Source: Prevotellaceae bacterium
GTDB taxonomy: Bacteria > Bacteroidota > Bacteroidia > Bacteroidales > Bacteroidaceae
Reading direction: 5' to 3'
Assembly (NCBI GenBank): GCA_021204545.1
Contig: JAJPZF010000207.1
Span: forward strand, 1 to 5,207
DNA length: 5,207 nucleotides
In this document: piece by piece, positions 5,068 through 5,207 of the stretch
Layout of the letters: each line of letters begins with the position of its first letter
How positions within the stretch are numbered: position 1 is the stretch's first letter
Notes under the pieces: generated by a model
Seen by the model: the letters and a program-made list of their open reading frames with translations, nothing else
The model's database searches: none
What the model was told of the DNA's origin: nothing
Program-made: the position numbers and the translations under genes

Positions 5068-5207
5068 TCAGTTTCTTCTCATGGCGGAGTAGTTGACCTT
5101 CAGCGCCCAAGACTTACGCAATACTTCCTTGATGTCGGTGATATATCCCATTTGCGTCTTGACATCCGCCTTGATTGACACGACTTGTGCCGACTGGTCG
5201 GACATTG
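5068..5207 (-). CDS. exbD: ExbD/TolR-family biopolymer transport protein, C-terminal part
   Basis: Only the last 45 or so codons are in the window; the gene enters from the right edge, so the true start is not seen. The visible end includes VVSIKADVKTQMGYITDIKE followed by VLRKSWALKVNYSAMRRN. This is the periplasmic C-terminal domain typical of Bacteroidota ExbD proteins, with the 'KAD..T.MG...DIK..LR....L...YSA' pattern. ExbD works with ExbB in the inner membrane to couple the proton gradient to TonB and outer-membrane uptake. The internal ATG at 5205 is not taken as the start, because the transmembrane and linker parts of the protein would then be missing. Family members are usually 140-200 residues and often lie in exbB-exbD-exbD or exbB-exbD-tonB clusters. 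The gene is followed by a strong terminator, so it appears to be the last of its own operon. Confidence 0.85.
   Translation of the reverse strand, partial: MSDQSAQVVSIKADVKTQMGYITDIKEVLRKSWALKVNYSAMRRN

Noticed and set aside
4826..5178. Plus-strand reading frames across the right intergenic region
   Set aside because: They run through repeats, the exbD terminator and antisense to the exbD-like gene, and show no protein family pattern.

Overview
The window looks like a chromosomal segment of a fairly GC-rich member of the Bacteroidales (Prevotellaceae-like, though genus is not resolved). Four things suggest this: promoters with the Bacteroidota -7 element TAnnTTTG, genes without evident Shine-Dalgarno sequences, an ExbD-type protein of the kind common in TonB-rich Bacteroidota, and a DUF3791/DUF3990 cassette. 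No database search was possible; all names rest on motifs read directly.

Layout, left to right. Positions 1-101 hold four and a partial copy of a 23-bp tandem repeat with an internal palindrome. Positions about 125-356 (minus strand) look like a free-standing structured small RNA of about 230 nt, with its own Bacteroidota promoter (361-391) and a strong intrinsic terminator (125-158). A 6S-like RNA is the leading guess. Positions 392-531 hold nothing clear, and no convincing terminator is seen after the operon that ends at 532.

Positions 532-4467 are a tightly packed minus-strand block of seven genes, read from high to low coordinates: DUF3791 (71 aa), DUF3990 (157 aa, GTG start), a second DUF3791 (83 aa), a RhaM-family mutarotase, folA (dihydrofolate reductase), thyA (thymidylate synthase) and an RsmF-type rRNA m5C methyltransferase. 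Four of the six junctions overlap by 1 or 4 bases (GTGA, ATGA, ATGA, TGATG), and the other two gaps are 11 and 20 bases, so the block is probably one operon. folA and thyA form the thymidylate cycle: ThyA makes dTMP and dihydrofolate, and FolA regenerates tetrahydrofolate. The first three genes look like an accessory module built around a possible ADP-ribosyltransferase-fold protein flanked by two related small proteins, a toxin-antitoxin-like layout placed at the head of a housekeeping operon.

Positions 4468-5067 are a 600-base intergenic region. It holds a candidate operon promoter on the minus strand, a second divergent -7 box on the plus strand, a G-rich stretch, a plus-strand terminator-like hairpin, a degenerating 22-bp tandem repeat, a canonical G-quadruplex motif, a 9-bp inverted repeat and the terminator of the next gene. 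Positions 5068-5207 are the C-terminal end of an ExbD/TolR-family gene that enters from the right edge on the minus strand.
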